Positions 37,252 through 44,964 of a stretch of DNA of 64,000 nt are shown piece after piece. Position 1 is the stretch's first letter. Every line of letters starts with the position of its first letter. The notes beneath the pieces were generated by a model that saw nothing but the letters and a program-made list of their open reading frames with translations, was not told the origin of the DNA and ran no database searches. Both the position numbers and the translations under genes were made by a program. This DNA is from Acidimicrobiia bacterium (lineage in GTDB: Bacteria; Actinomycetota; Acidimicrobiia; Acidimicrobiales; Aldehydirespiratoraceae), in the NCBI GenBank assembly GCA_022820805.1, contig JAJEEV010000033.1, positions 1 through 64,000 on the forward strand. Reading direction: 5' to 3'.

Positions 37252-38187
37252 TCATCCCTTGACCGAGCCGGCCAGCAGGCCCCGCACGAAGTGCCGCTGG
37301 AGGCTGAAGAAGACGATGAGCGGCAGAATCATGATCACGAACGCGGACGCGAAGCGCAGCTGGAAGTTCTGGCCTCGCTCCCCGACCAGGTTCACCAGCG
37401 CTACCGTCATGGGCTCGTTCTCGTTGAGGAACACCGAGGCGATCAGGTAGTCGTTCCAGGTCCACAGGAACTGGAACACCGCGAACGCGGCCAGCGCGGG
37501 CCGGGCCAGCGGCATCACCAGGCGCCAGAAGATCGTGAAGTGGCTGGCGCCGTCGATGCGGGCCGCCTCGAAAATGTCGCCGGGCAGCTGGCCTATGAAA
37601 TTGTGCAGCAGCAGCACGGCCAGGGGCAGGCCGAACGCGGTGTGGGTGAGCCACACCGCGGCCGCGGTGTTGCCGATCCCCAGGTCGGGCAGCAGCACCA
37701 GCGTCCAGTCGAGGCCGGGCACGGTGAACCGGGCGCCGTTGTTGAACAGCTGGAGCAGGGGCACGAACGCCATCTGGTTGGGCAGGGCGATCATCGACAC
37801 CAGCCCGATGAAGAGCCAGTTGCGCCCGCGGAACTCCATCCAGGCGAACCCGTACGCCGCGAAGGCGGCCACTGCGATCGGGATGATGGTGGCCGGGACG
37901 ACGATGGCGATCGAGTTGAGCGCGAACTCCCACATCGACGGCTGCGCGGCCGACTCGCGGAACACGTCGCGGTAGTTCTGCAGCGTCAGGTTGTCGAGGT
38001 CGTTCCAGGCCGTCCACCAGCCCGAGGTCTCGATGTCTGGGACCTTGCGGAACGACGACACGAACAGCCCGAAGGTGGGCATCGTCCACAGCAGGACGAT
38101 CAGCCACATCACCCACGTCGGGATCTCCGCGGCCAGCCGGCGCAGCCGCAGGCCGGTGGGCATCGTCGCGGTCTGCACCGGCGTCAT
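37252..38187 (-). CDS. Sugar ABC transporter permease, MalG type
   Basis: 311 residues with six hydrophobic segments and the EAA coupling loop EAARIDGASHFTIFWRLVMPL that docks on the ATPase. N-terminal segment WVMWLIVLLWTMPTFGLFVSSF and the large periplasmic region before the second helix are MalG-like. ATG at 38187 overlaps the upstream permease stop by four bases; the open frame continues further upstream only as a shadow. Last gene of the binding protein-permease-permease operon. Confidence 0.91.
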   Translation of the reverse strand: MTPVQTATMPTGLRLRRLAAEIPTWVMWLIVLLWTMPTFGLFVSSFRKVPDIETSGWWTAWNDLDNLTLQNYRDVFRESAAQPSMWEFALNSIAIVVPATIIPIAVAAFAAYGFAWMEFRGRNWLFIGLVSMIALPNQMAFVPLLQLFNNGARFTVPGLDWTLVLLPDLGIGNTAAAVWLTHTAFGLPLAVLLLHNFIGQLPGDIFEAARIDGASHFTIFWRLVMPLARPALAAFAVFQFLWTWNDYLIASVFLNENEPMTVALVNLVGERGQNFQLRFASAFVIMILPLIVFFSLQRHFVRGLLAGSVKG

Positions 38188-39806
38188 GCCAGCTCCCGCT
38201 GGAGCCGCCGGATGTTGTAGACCATGACCGGCAGCACCAGGGCGAACAGCACCACCGCGAAGGCGCTGCTGGACGTGAAGTTGCGGTCGCGGAGCTGGTC
38301 GAACATCTCGTTGGCCAGCACGTTGGTGCGGTTGGCGCCGTTGGTGGTGGCCTTGACCAGGTCGAAGACCTTGGTGACGATCACGATGAGGGTGGTGACC
38401 ACCACGATGATTGTGGGCCGGATCTGGGGTATCACGACCCGCCAGAAGACCTGGGCCTCGCTGGCCCCGTCCACCTGGGCCGCCTCGGTCAGCTCCTCGG
38501 GCACGGCCCGGATGGCCGCCGACAGCACGACCATGGCGAAGCCGGTCTGGATCCACACCATGATGAACATGATCCAGAAGTTGTTCCAGGGGATCATCGA
38601 GGCATTGATGAAGAAGCCGCGGGGGGTGAAGCCGATGCCCTGGAGGACGGCGTTGAACAGCCCGGTCTGGTTGCCCATGGGCTGCACCTCGTACATGAAG
38701 TCCCAGATCACCGCGGCCCCGACCATCGAGATGGCCATCGGCATGAAGATCAGGGTCTTGCCGATCCGCTCCCCCCGGGACCGCTCGGCCAGCACGGCCA
38801 GCAGCAGCCCCAGAACGGTGGACAGCCCGGCCACGGTGACCACCCACCAGATGTTGTTCCAGACCACGCCCCGAAGGGTCGAGAGCGCCCCGAACACCAG
38901 CAGGATGCAGGCCACGACCACCAGCGAGGACGCGGTCGGCGATCCCCAGTCCATCTCCAGCTCGCGGCCGCGGGCCCGGGCGACCACCCAGGCTGTGAGG
39001 GCGAGCACGGCGACGGCCGCGGTGATGCCGAGCGTGACCCGGCTCGACACCACGACCGTGAGCACGTCCATGATCGCTGAGCGGTTCGGCTCGCGCGCCA
39101 CCGACTCGATGAACGCCGCCGCGACCAGCGCCACCAGCACGATCGACGCGATCTTGAGCACCCGGAAGATGCCCCCGGCGGCCGCCACCCGCGCCGACCC
39201 GCCGACGATGCGAGCCGAGCTGGCCAAGGCCGCGGCCGCGGCGATGCCTGCCGCGGCCAGCCCGACGATGAACAGCCGCCCGGTGAAGATGGACGACCAG
39301 CCCTCGACGGTGAAGAAGGTGTCGTCGGTGAAGATGTCCTTGTAGTGGTCGAGCGTGAAGCCGGGCTCCCGCCCCCTCGACCCGTTCTTGAGCGACAGGA
39401 AGGCGGTGCGAAGACCGGGGAGCACCAGACCGCCGCCCACGAACAGGAGCGCCGGGCCCACGAACACCCAGGGTCGCAGGGAGTCCGCCCAGCGGGACCG
39501 CCGGTCCAGGGCGGGCGTCGCCAGCCAGCCTCCGGCTGCGGCGACCGCCGCCCCCACGATGCCGCCCGCCAGCAGGACGATCCAGCCCTCCTTGAGCGGC
39601 CCGCCCAGAGCGGGACCCCGCGGGAGCCAGCCGTTGTGCTGGACCACCGCGCCCGCCGCGAGACCGACCAGCCCTCCGATGCTGCCCGTGAACACCGGCC
39701 AGCGGACCCCGATGTTGTCCACGGCCCGGTTGGCGCCCACGAAGAGCACCGCGGACACAGCCAGCGCGCCGGCGACGCTCACCAGCATGGTCAGGAACTG
39801 GCTCAC
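38184..39806 (-). CDS. Sugar ABC transporter permease, MalF type, with long N-terminal extension
   Basis: 540 residues against about 300 for typical sugar permeases. The core permease is at the C-terminal end, with EAA loop EAAQVDGASEAQVFWRVVIPQ and preceding helices (LSTVLGLLLAVLAERSR, ISMVGAAVIWDFMY). The first 100 residues add about three membrane helices (LVSVAGALAVSAVLFVG, SIGGLVGLAAGAVV, EGWIVLLAGGIVGAAVAAAG). Another block of hydrophobic segments (about residues 175-310) separates the first core helix from the rest, as in E. coli MalF but longer. GTG start. Confidence 0.86.
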   Translation of the reverse strand: MSQFLTMLVSVAGALAVSAVLFVGANRAVDNIGVRWPVFTGSIGGLVGLAAGAVVQHNGWLPRGPALGGPLKEGWIVLLAGGIVGAAVAAAGGWLATPALDRRSRWADSLRPWVFVGPALLFVGGGLVLPGLRTAFLSLKNGSRGREPGFTLDHYKDIFTDDTFFTVEGWSSIFTGRLFIVGLAAAGIAAAAALASSARIVGGSARVAAAGGIFRVLKIASIVLVALVAAAFIESVAREPNRSAIMDVLTVVVSSRVTLGITAAVAVLALTAWVVARARGRELEMDWGSPTASSLVVVACILLVFGALSTLRGVVWNNIWWVVTVAGLSTVLGLLLAVLAERSRGERIGKTLIFMPMAISMVGAAVIWDFMYEVQPMGNQTGLFNAVLQGIGFTPRGFFINASMIPWNNFWIMFIMVWIQTGFAMVVLSAAIRAVPEELTEAAQVDGASEAQVFWRVVIPQIRPTIIVVVTTLIVIVTKVFDLVKATTNGANRTNVLANEMFDQLRDRNFTSSSAFAVVLFALVLPVMVYNIRRLQRELA

Positions 39807-39862
39807 GGTCCCCCTAGAGGCCGAGCGATAGGCGAGCGAATTGTGATGGCCCCCATGCTGTC

Positions 39863-39921
39863 AGTTCCAGCAGCACCGGGCGGGAGGCACACGGAGCGCC
39901 TCCCGCCCGGTGGCTGGAACA
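39863..39921 (-). terminator. Strong intercistronic hairpin between binding-protein and permease genes
   Basis: ACCGGGCGGGAGGC (39875-39888) pairs perfectly over 14 bp with GCCTCCCGCCCGGT (39898-39911), with a 9-base loop. Outer TTCCAGC/GCTGGAA arms extend the stem. It follows the binding-protein stop by about 25 bases and precedes the permease GTG by about 57. No T-tract follows, so partial termination or protection of the upstream mRNA is likely, as described for the malE-malF gap in E. coli. Confidence 0.7.
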
Positions 39922-39945
39922 GCTAGCTGCTGGGGGAGATTGCCG

Positions 39946-41577
39946 TCAGGACGGCCAGGCGTCCTCGACGTCCTCGGCGAACTCCTCGGCAGTCTTGGAA
40001 CCGGACACGTAGTCGGTTCCGGACCGCCAGAACTCGCCTGCTCCGACCTCGCCCGGCATCAGATCCGAGGCGTCGAAGCGGAACGGGTTGGCGCTCACCA
40101 GGATCTGGGCGAGACCCTGATCGAACGACGAGCTGTACAGCGACGTGTCATGGTCGCGGTTGGGCGAGAGGAAGCCGCCCTTGTCGGCGCTGATGCGGGC
40201 GTTGGCGTACTCGGCCGTGCCGATGTACTCCAGCACCACCAGAGTCTCCGGCTTGTCGGTGAAGGCCACCGCGTGGGTTCCCGCTCCGAGCACAACGGTG
40301 CCGAACTCGTCGCTGATGGTCGGCAGGTAGAACACGTTCACGTCACCGTCGGGACCGAGCGACGAGGCGCCGGCCTCGAGGTAGTGGGCGCCCGCGAAGT
40401 TGGCCTGGCGGTGCATCATGCACTCGCCGTTGAGGTGGGCCGCGGCCATCTCCCTGAAGCTGCGCTGGGAGATCAGGTCCCGGCCGCCGCTCACGTTGCC
40501 TTCCGTGAACCAGATGTTGCCTACGAACTCGGCCACCTCGACGACCCTGGGATCGTTGAAGGGGATCTCGTGGGCGACCCACTGGTCGTACACCTCGGGC
40601 CCGTGGACGCGGAGCATCATGTCCTCCATCCAGTCGGTGAAGGCCCAGCCGGTGGCGGCACCGGACTCGATGCCCACACACCACGGGGTGTGGCCGTTGC
40701 CCTTCATCTGCTCCATGAGCGCCTCTAGCTCGGCCCAGGTCTGGGGGATCGCGTAGCCGTTGTCGGCGAAGCCCTGCGGGCTGTACCACACCAGGCTCTT
40801 CACGTCGCCCTTGTTGGGCACGCCGTACACGTTGCCGCCGGTGGAGGCCAGGTCGAACCAGAACGGGTCGTAGGAGCCGCCGATGTTGTCGAGCATCGCC
40901 TGGGGCAGGGCCACGGCGTCGCCGGACTCGCCGAACTGCTTGATCCGGCCCGGCTGGGGGATTATGACGATGTCGGGCGGGTCGCCGGCCTCCACGGCCA
41001 GGTTCAGCTCGGTGGTGGCGTCGCGGGTGCCCGAGTACCGGACGACGATCCCGGTGCGCTCACGCAGCGGCTCGAAACCGGCCAGGAAGCCCTCGGCCTC
41101 GGACCCGGTCTCCGGACCGAGGATGGTGACGACGCTGCCGGCCAGGCTCATCTCCATCTCCTGCATGGCCGCCTCGGCCTCGGCCGCTCGGGCCGCGGCC
41201 GCGTCGGCCTCAGCCTGAGCCTCGGCCATCTGGGCCTCGAGCTCGGCGACGACCTCGGGGTCTACTGCCCCCTCGCCCTCGGCCATGGCGGCCGCGAGGG
41301 CCTCCTCGGCCTCGGCGGCCCGGGCTGCGGCGGCGTCGGCCTCGGCCTGCGCGTCAGCAGCCGCGGCCTCAGCAGCGGCTGCCTCGGCGGCGGCCGCGTC
41401 GGCCTGTGCCTGTGCAGCGTCGGCTTCGGCCTGCGCGGCGGCTGCCTCGGCGGCGGCCGCGTCGGCGGCACTGGTGTCCACGACCGCCGGCTCATCGTCG
41501 TCGCCGCAGGCCGTCGCCACCAGGGCGAAGGCGAGCAGGGCGCCGAGGATCATCCATAGGCGCGAGTGGTTCTTCAT
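39946..41577 (-). CDS. ABC transporter solute-binding lipoprotein with Ala-rich coiled-coil spacer
   Basis: 543 residues. Lipoprotein signal peptide with VATAC, then a roughly 120-residue segment of Ala/Glu/Gln/Asp repeats (AAAAEAAAADAQAEADAAAA, AEAEEALAAAMAEGE), strongly predicted as a helix or coiled coil. The family-1 sugar-binding domain starts near VVTILGPETGSEAEGFLAG. Ordinary binding lipoproteins have a short flexible linker instead. Start at ATG 41577 is supported by GGGAGGGAA; a longer frame to 41598 would run into the operator. First gene of the operon with MalF- and MalG-type permeases. Ligand probably an alpha-glucoside, from the regulon. Confidence 0.88.
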   Translation of the reverse strand: MKNHSRLWMILGALLAFALVATACGDDDEPAVVDTSAADAAAAEAAAAQAEADAAQAQADAAAAEAAAAEAAAADAQAEADAAAARAAEAEEALAAAMAEGEGAVDPEVVAELEAQMAEAQAEADAAAARAAEAEAAMQEMEMSLAGSVVTILGPETGSEAEGFLAGFEPLRERTGIVVRYSGTRDATTELNLAVEAGDPPDIVIIPQPGRIKQFGESGDAVALPQAMLDNIGGSYDPFWFDLASTGGNVYGVPNKGDVKSLVWYSPQGFADNGYAIPQTWAELEALMEQMKGNGHTPWCVGIESGAATGWAFTDWMEDMMLRVHGPEVYDQWVAHEIPFNDPRVVEVAEFVGNIWFTEGNVSGGRDLISQRSFREMAAAHLNGECMMHRQANFAGAHYLEAGASSLGPDGDVNVFYLPTISDEFGTVVLGAGTHAVAFTDKPETLVVLEYIGTAEYANARISADKGGFLSPNRDHDTSLYSSSFDQGLAQILVSANPFRFDASDLMPGEVGAGEFWRSGTDYVSGSKTAEEFAEDVEDAWPS

Positions 41578-41594
41578 TGTTCCCTCCCTGGGAT

Positions 41595-41608
41595 GCAAAC
41601 GTTTACAG
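41595..41608 (-). promoter_or_regulatory. LacI-family operator upstream of the solute-binding protein
   Basis: CTGTAAACGTTTGC on the gene strand, 17 bp before the ATG. It is identical to the site before the alpha-glucosidase. The LacI regulator gene ends 30 bp on the other side, also on the minus strand. Confidence 0.8.
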
Positions 41609-41638
41609 TTCGGACGCTAGCGAGCGGTCCCCGCAGAG

Positions 41639-42649
41639 TCAACCCAACTTGGCTGTGGTCTCTCGCACCATCAGCGGCACATCCCAGGTGAGATCGGTGA
41701 CTGGATCGCCGTCGATGAGCCCGAGCACCGTCTCCGCGGCCCGGACCCCCATCTCGTCCACCGCCTGACGCATGGTCGTGAGCCCGAGCGCGCCGGCCAG
41801 ATCGTGATCGTCGAAGCCGACCACGGAGAGATCGTCCGGAACAGCCAGGCCCCGCCGTGCGGCCGCGCGCAGCACCCCGAAGGCCATCTCGTCGGACATG
41901 CAGAACACCGCGGTGGGCCGGTCGGAGCAGTCGAGGAGTGCGGCCAGCGCGGCGGTGCCGCCGGCCGCGCTCCATCCGCCGCTGACCACTATCTCGGGGT
42001 CGACCGGCAGCCCCGCGGCCTCCAGGGCGTCCTCGTAGCCGAGGCGGCGCTGCTCGGGGACCGGTGTGGGCAGATCGGGCAGGGGAGGCCCGGTGACCAG
42101 CCCGATGCGGCCATGCCCCAACTCGATCAGGTGCTCTACGGCGCGCCGGGACGCGAGGCGGTTGTCGACGGTGATCGACGAGGCGCCCTCGAGCACCTCC
42201 CCCATGGCCACGGCCGGCCGATCGAAGTACGCGTCGGCAGAGTCCCCTTCGATGCCGACGAACGTGTCGATCAGGACTATCCCGTCGATCCGCCGGCAGA
42301 AGGACCGCGCGTCCTCCAGGAAGCGCCGCCGGTCACCGGGGGCGCTCATCATCGAGATGAGCACGTCGTAGCCGGCCTTGGCGAACACAGAGTTGATGCC
42401 GCCCAGGGCACGGAACGGGAACCATGTCCCGAACTGCGGCGCCACCACGCCGACGGTCCAGGTCCGGCCCGACACCAGTCGGGAGGCCTGGGGATGGGCC
42501 TCGTACTGGAGTTCCGCCGCAGCCTCGACCACTCTCGAACGCGTCTCCGGCGCCACGTAGGGCAGATCTCGCAGGGCGCGGCTGACGGTGGCCACCGAGA
42601 CTCCCGTCACCCGTGCGATGTCCTTGATTGTCGGCCGGCTGTCCGCCAC
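41639..42649 (-). CDS. LacI-family transcriptional regulator
   Basis: 336 residues. N-terminal helix-turn-helix (TIKDIARVTGVSVATVSRAL, residues 7-26) followed by hinge helix PQASRLVSGRT. The periplasmic-binding-like core (TVGVVAPQFG onwards) ends with MSDEMAFGVLRAAARRG and VVGFDDHDLA. Directly upstream of the sugar-binding protein operon and in line with it. Three operator-like sites in the window suggest it controls the glucosidase, the MalK-type gene and the transporter operon. No copy of the operator is seen before its own gene, so autoregulation is not evident. Confidence 0.92.
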   Translation of the reverse strand: MADSRPTIKDIARVTGVSVATVSRALRDLPYVAPETRSRVVEAAAELQYEAHPQASRLVSGRTWTVGVVAPQFGTWFPFRALGGINSVFAKAGYDVLISMMSAPGDRRRFLEDARSFCRRIDGIVLIDTFVGIEGDSADAYFDRPAVAMGEVLEGASSITVDNRLASRRAVEHLIELGHGRIGLVTGPPLPDLPTPVPEQRRLGYEDALEAAGLPVDPEIVVSGGWSAAGGTAALAALLDCSDRPTAVFCMSDEMAFGVLRAAARRGLAVPDDLSVVGFDDHDLAGALGLTTMRQAVDEMGVRAAETVLGLIDGDPVTDLTWDVPLMVRETTAKLG

Positions 42650-42772
42650 TGGTGCTTCCCTCCCGCGGCGCCGCGACCGCAGATCGACTCGCTACAAGTG
42701 TCACAGCACAGTCGGCGGCAACGCTAGGCGGAGCAGCCGGCCGCACCGGAGCACCCCGGAGTCAAGCGGCCG

Positions 42773-43483
42773 CTACCCCATCCACTGGCCGCCGTTGACG
42801 TCGATGGTGGCGCCGGTGATGTAGCCGGCGTGCGGACCGCACAGGAAGGCCACCATCGCGGCCAGATCGTCGGGGTCTCCCGGAGCGTCGCCCGGGACGG
42901 TGGCCAGGATCCGCTCCCGCCGCTCGGGGTCGAGCGCGTGCCACATCGGGGTGTCGTGGGGTCCGGGCGCGACCGCGTTCACCAGGATGTTGTCGGCGGC
43001 GTGGTGCAGGGCCAGGAAGCGGCTGAGGGTCACCAGCCCGCCCTTGCTGGCCGCATAGGCGGGACCCGACAGGGCGGAGCCGCCGAACCGGGCGTTGACG
43101 GAGGCGATGTTGACGATCCGGCCCCCGCCGGCCGTTCTCATGCCGGCGACGACCTGTCGCGTGCACAGGTAGGCGCCGGTCAGGTTCACGTCGATGATGC
43201 GGCGCCACTGGTCGGGACTCTCCTGCTCCACTCCCCCGGCGCCGGTGACTCCCGCGTTGTTGACCAGCACGGTCGGGTCGCCGTGCCGGCGCCTGATGGC
43301 GTCGAAGGCCGAGACCACGGACTCCTCGTCGGTGATGTCGCAGGACAGGATCTCGGCTGCGATGTGCCCGGCGTCGGCTGTCGTGTCGATGCCGACGACC
43401 GTGTCGCCGGCGGCGCTGAGGCGCTGGCACACCGCGGATCCGATCGCTCCGGCTGCGCCCGTGACGACCGCCACCCGGCTCAT
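42773..43483 (-). CDS. Short-chain dehydrogenase/reductase
   Basis: 236 residues. Cofactor loop TGAAGAIGSAV, NNAG, catalytic Ser-Tyr-Lys in ASVNARFGGSALSGPAYAASK. The acidic residue after the second strand (VVGIDTTAD) suggests NAD rather than NADP. ATG at 43483 overlaps the glycerol kinase stop by four bases, so it is the third gene of a glpD-glpK-SDR operon. It may oxidise a polyol or keto-sugar related to glycerol metabolism; the exact substrate is unknown. Confidence 0.86.
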   Translation of the reverse strand: MSRVAVVTGAAGAIGSAVCQRLSAAGDTVVGIDTTADAGHIAAEILSCDITDEESVVSAFDAIRRRHGDPTVLVNNAGVTGAGGVEQESPDQWRRIIDVNLTGAYLCTRQVVAGMRTAGGGRIVNIASVNARFGGSALSGPAYAASKGGLVTLSRFLALHHAADNILVNAVAPGPHDTPMWHALDPERRERILATVPGDAPGDPDDLAAMVAFLCGPHAGYITGATIDVNGGQWMG

Positions 43484-44964
43484 GGCGCCGCCCACTCCCT
43501 GCTGCGCTCGACCGCCCGCTTCCAGTCGGCGTAGGCGTTATCGGCGGAGGTCCTGTCCCCGCCGGGGGCGGCCTCGAAGTCGAGCTCCCAATGCCCGGCG
43601 ACTGCCTCCAGCGACGGCCAGACGCCGGTCGCGAGCCCGGCCAGGTAGGCGGCCCCCAGAGCGGTCGCCTCCTGGAGCTTGGGGCGCTGCACGGTCACGC
43701 CCAACTGGTCGGCTTGGAGCTGGAGCATGGAGTCCATCGCACAGGCGCCCCCGTCGACCCGCAGGTTGCGCACCGGCCTGCCGGTCGCGGCCACCATGGC
43801 CTCCACCACGTCGCGGGTCTGGAAGGCCATGGCCTCCACCACGGCCCGGGCGATCTCGGGCCGGCCGGTGCCCCGGGTGAGGCCCACGATCGTGCCGCGC
43901 GCGTAGGGGTCCCAGTGCGGGCTGCCGAGGCCGGCGAACGCGGGCACCAGGTACACACCGCCGGTGGACTCGCACTGAGCGGCCAGGCCCTCGAGCTGGG
44001 GGGCCTCGTCGATGATCTGGAGGCCGTCACGCAGCCACTGCACCGCGGCTCCGGTGACGAAGATCGCCCCCTCGAGCGCGTAGGTGGCCACCGGGCCTTG
44101 CGGGGTGTCCAGGAGCCAGCCGACGGTGGTCAGCAGCCCGTCGGCCGGCGGCGGCACATCCGGGCCGACGTTCATCAGCACGAACGATCCTGTGCCGTAG
44201 GTGTTCTTGGCGTCGCCGGGCGAGAAGGCGGCCTGCCCGAACAGGGCGGCGTGCTGGTCGCCGGCGACGCCCGCGATGGGTATCCCGGCGCCGCAGGCCG
44301 CGCCGGAGCCGGTGGCGCCGAAGCTGCCGCTGGAGGCTCGCACGTCGGGGAGGGATCCTTCGGGCACGCCGAACATCGCGCACAGGTCGGGGTCCCAGCG
44401 CAGCGAGCCGATGTCGAAGAGCATGGTCCGGCCGGCGTTGGTGGCGTCTGTCGCGTGGACCGTGCCTCCGGTGAGGTTCCAGATGATCCAGCTGTCGATG
44501 GTTCCCAGCGCCAGGTCACCGCTGACCGGCACACCGCCCTCGCGCAGCATCCACTCCAGCTTCGAGCCCGAGAAGTACGGGTCGAGCACCAGGCCGGTGC
44601 GCTCCCGCACCAGGGGCAGATGCCCGGCCTCCTCGAGCTCGGCGCAGCGGGCTGCGGTGCGGCGGTCCTGCCAGACGATGGCCCGATGGAGGGGCTCTGA
44701 GCTCCGCCGGCTCCATGCAACCACCGTCTCGCGCTGGTTGGTGACCCCGATGGACGCGGGCGGCTCGTCGAGGCCGCCGGCCACCTCGCCCAGTGTCGCC
44801 TGGACCGCGTCCCAGATCTCGGCGGCGTCATGCTCGACCCGGCCCGGCGTCGGGAAGTGCTGGGTGAACTCCCGCTGGGCGGAGCCGATGATGCGGCCGG
44901 TGTCGTCGAACGCGATGGTCCGCACGCTGGTGGTGCCGGCGTCGATGGCCAGCACGACGGTCAT
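43480..44964 (-). CDS. glpK: Glycerol kinase
   Basis: ATP-dependent phosphorylation of glycerol. 494 residues of the FGGY family: LAIDAGTTSVRTIAFD phosphate loop, TNQRETVVAW, IVWQDRRTA, GDQHAALFGQ and GTGSFVLMNVG are glycerol-kinase signatures, as are FAGLGSPHWDPYARGTIVG and RVDGGACAMDSMLQLQAD. ATGA overlap with glpD upstream and with the SDR downstream shows translational coupling. No glycerol facilitator gene is adjacent. Confidence 0.94.
   Translation of the reverse strand: MTVVLAIDAGTTSVRTIAFDDTGRIIGSAQREFTQHFPTPGRVEHDAAEIWDAVQATLGEVAGGLDEPPASIGVTNQRETVVAWSRRSSEPLHRAIVWQDRRTAARCAELEEAGHLPLVRERTGLVLDPYFSGSKLEWMLREGGVPVSGDLALGTIDSWIIWNLTGGTVHATDATNAGRTMLFDIGSLRWDPDLCAMFGVPEGSLPDVRASSGSFGATGSGAACGAGIPIAGVAGDQHAALFGQAAFSPGDAKNTYGTGSFVLMNVGPDVPPPADGLLTTVGWLLDTPQGPVATYALEGAIFVTGAAVQWLRDGLQIIDEAPQLEGLAAQCESTGGVYLVPAFAGLGSPHWDPYARGTIVGLTRGTGRPEIARAVVEAMAFQTRDVVEAMVAATGRPVRNLRVDGGACAMDSMLQLQADQLGVTVQRPKLQEATALGAAYLAGLATGVWPSLEAVAGHWELDFEAAPGGDRTSADNAYADWKRAVERSREWAAP

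Noticed and set aside
37252..38847. 531-residue frame suggesting a fused permease
   Set aside because: The upstream part is an out-of-frame shadow of the MalF-type gene; the MalG-type gene starts at ATG 38187 with a 4-base overlap.
41285..41620. Plus-strand Ala/Ser-rich open frame
   Set aside because: Antisense of the Ala-rich stalk of the binding protein; composition follows from the repeat.
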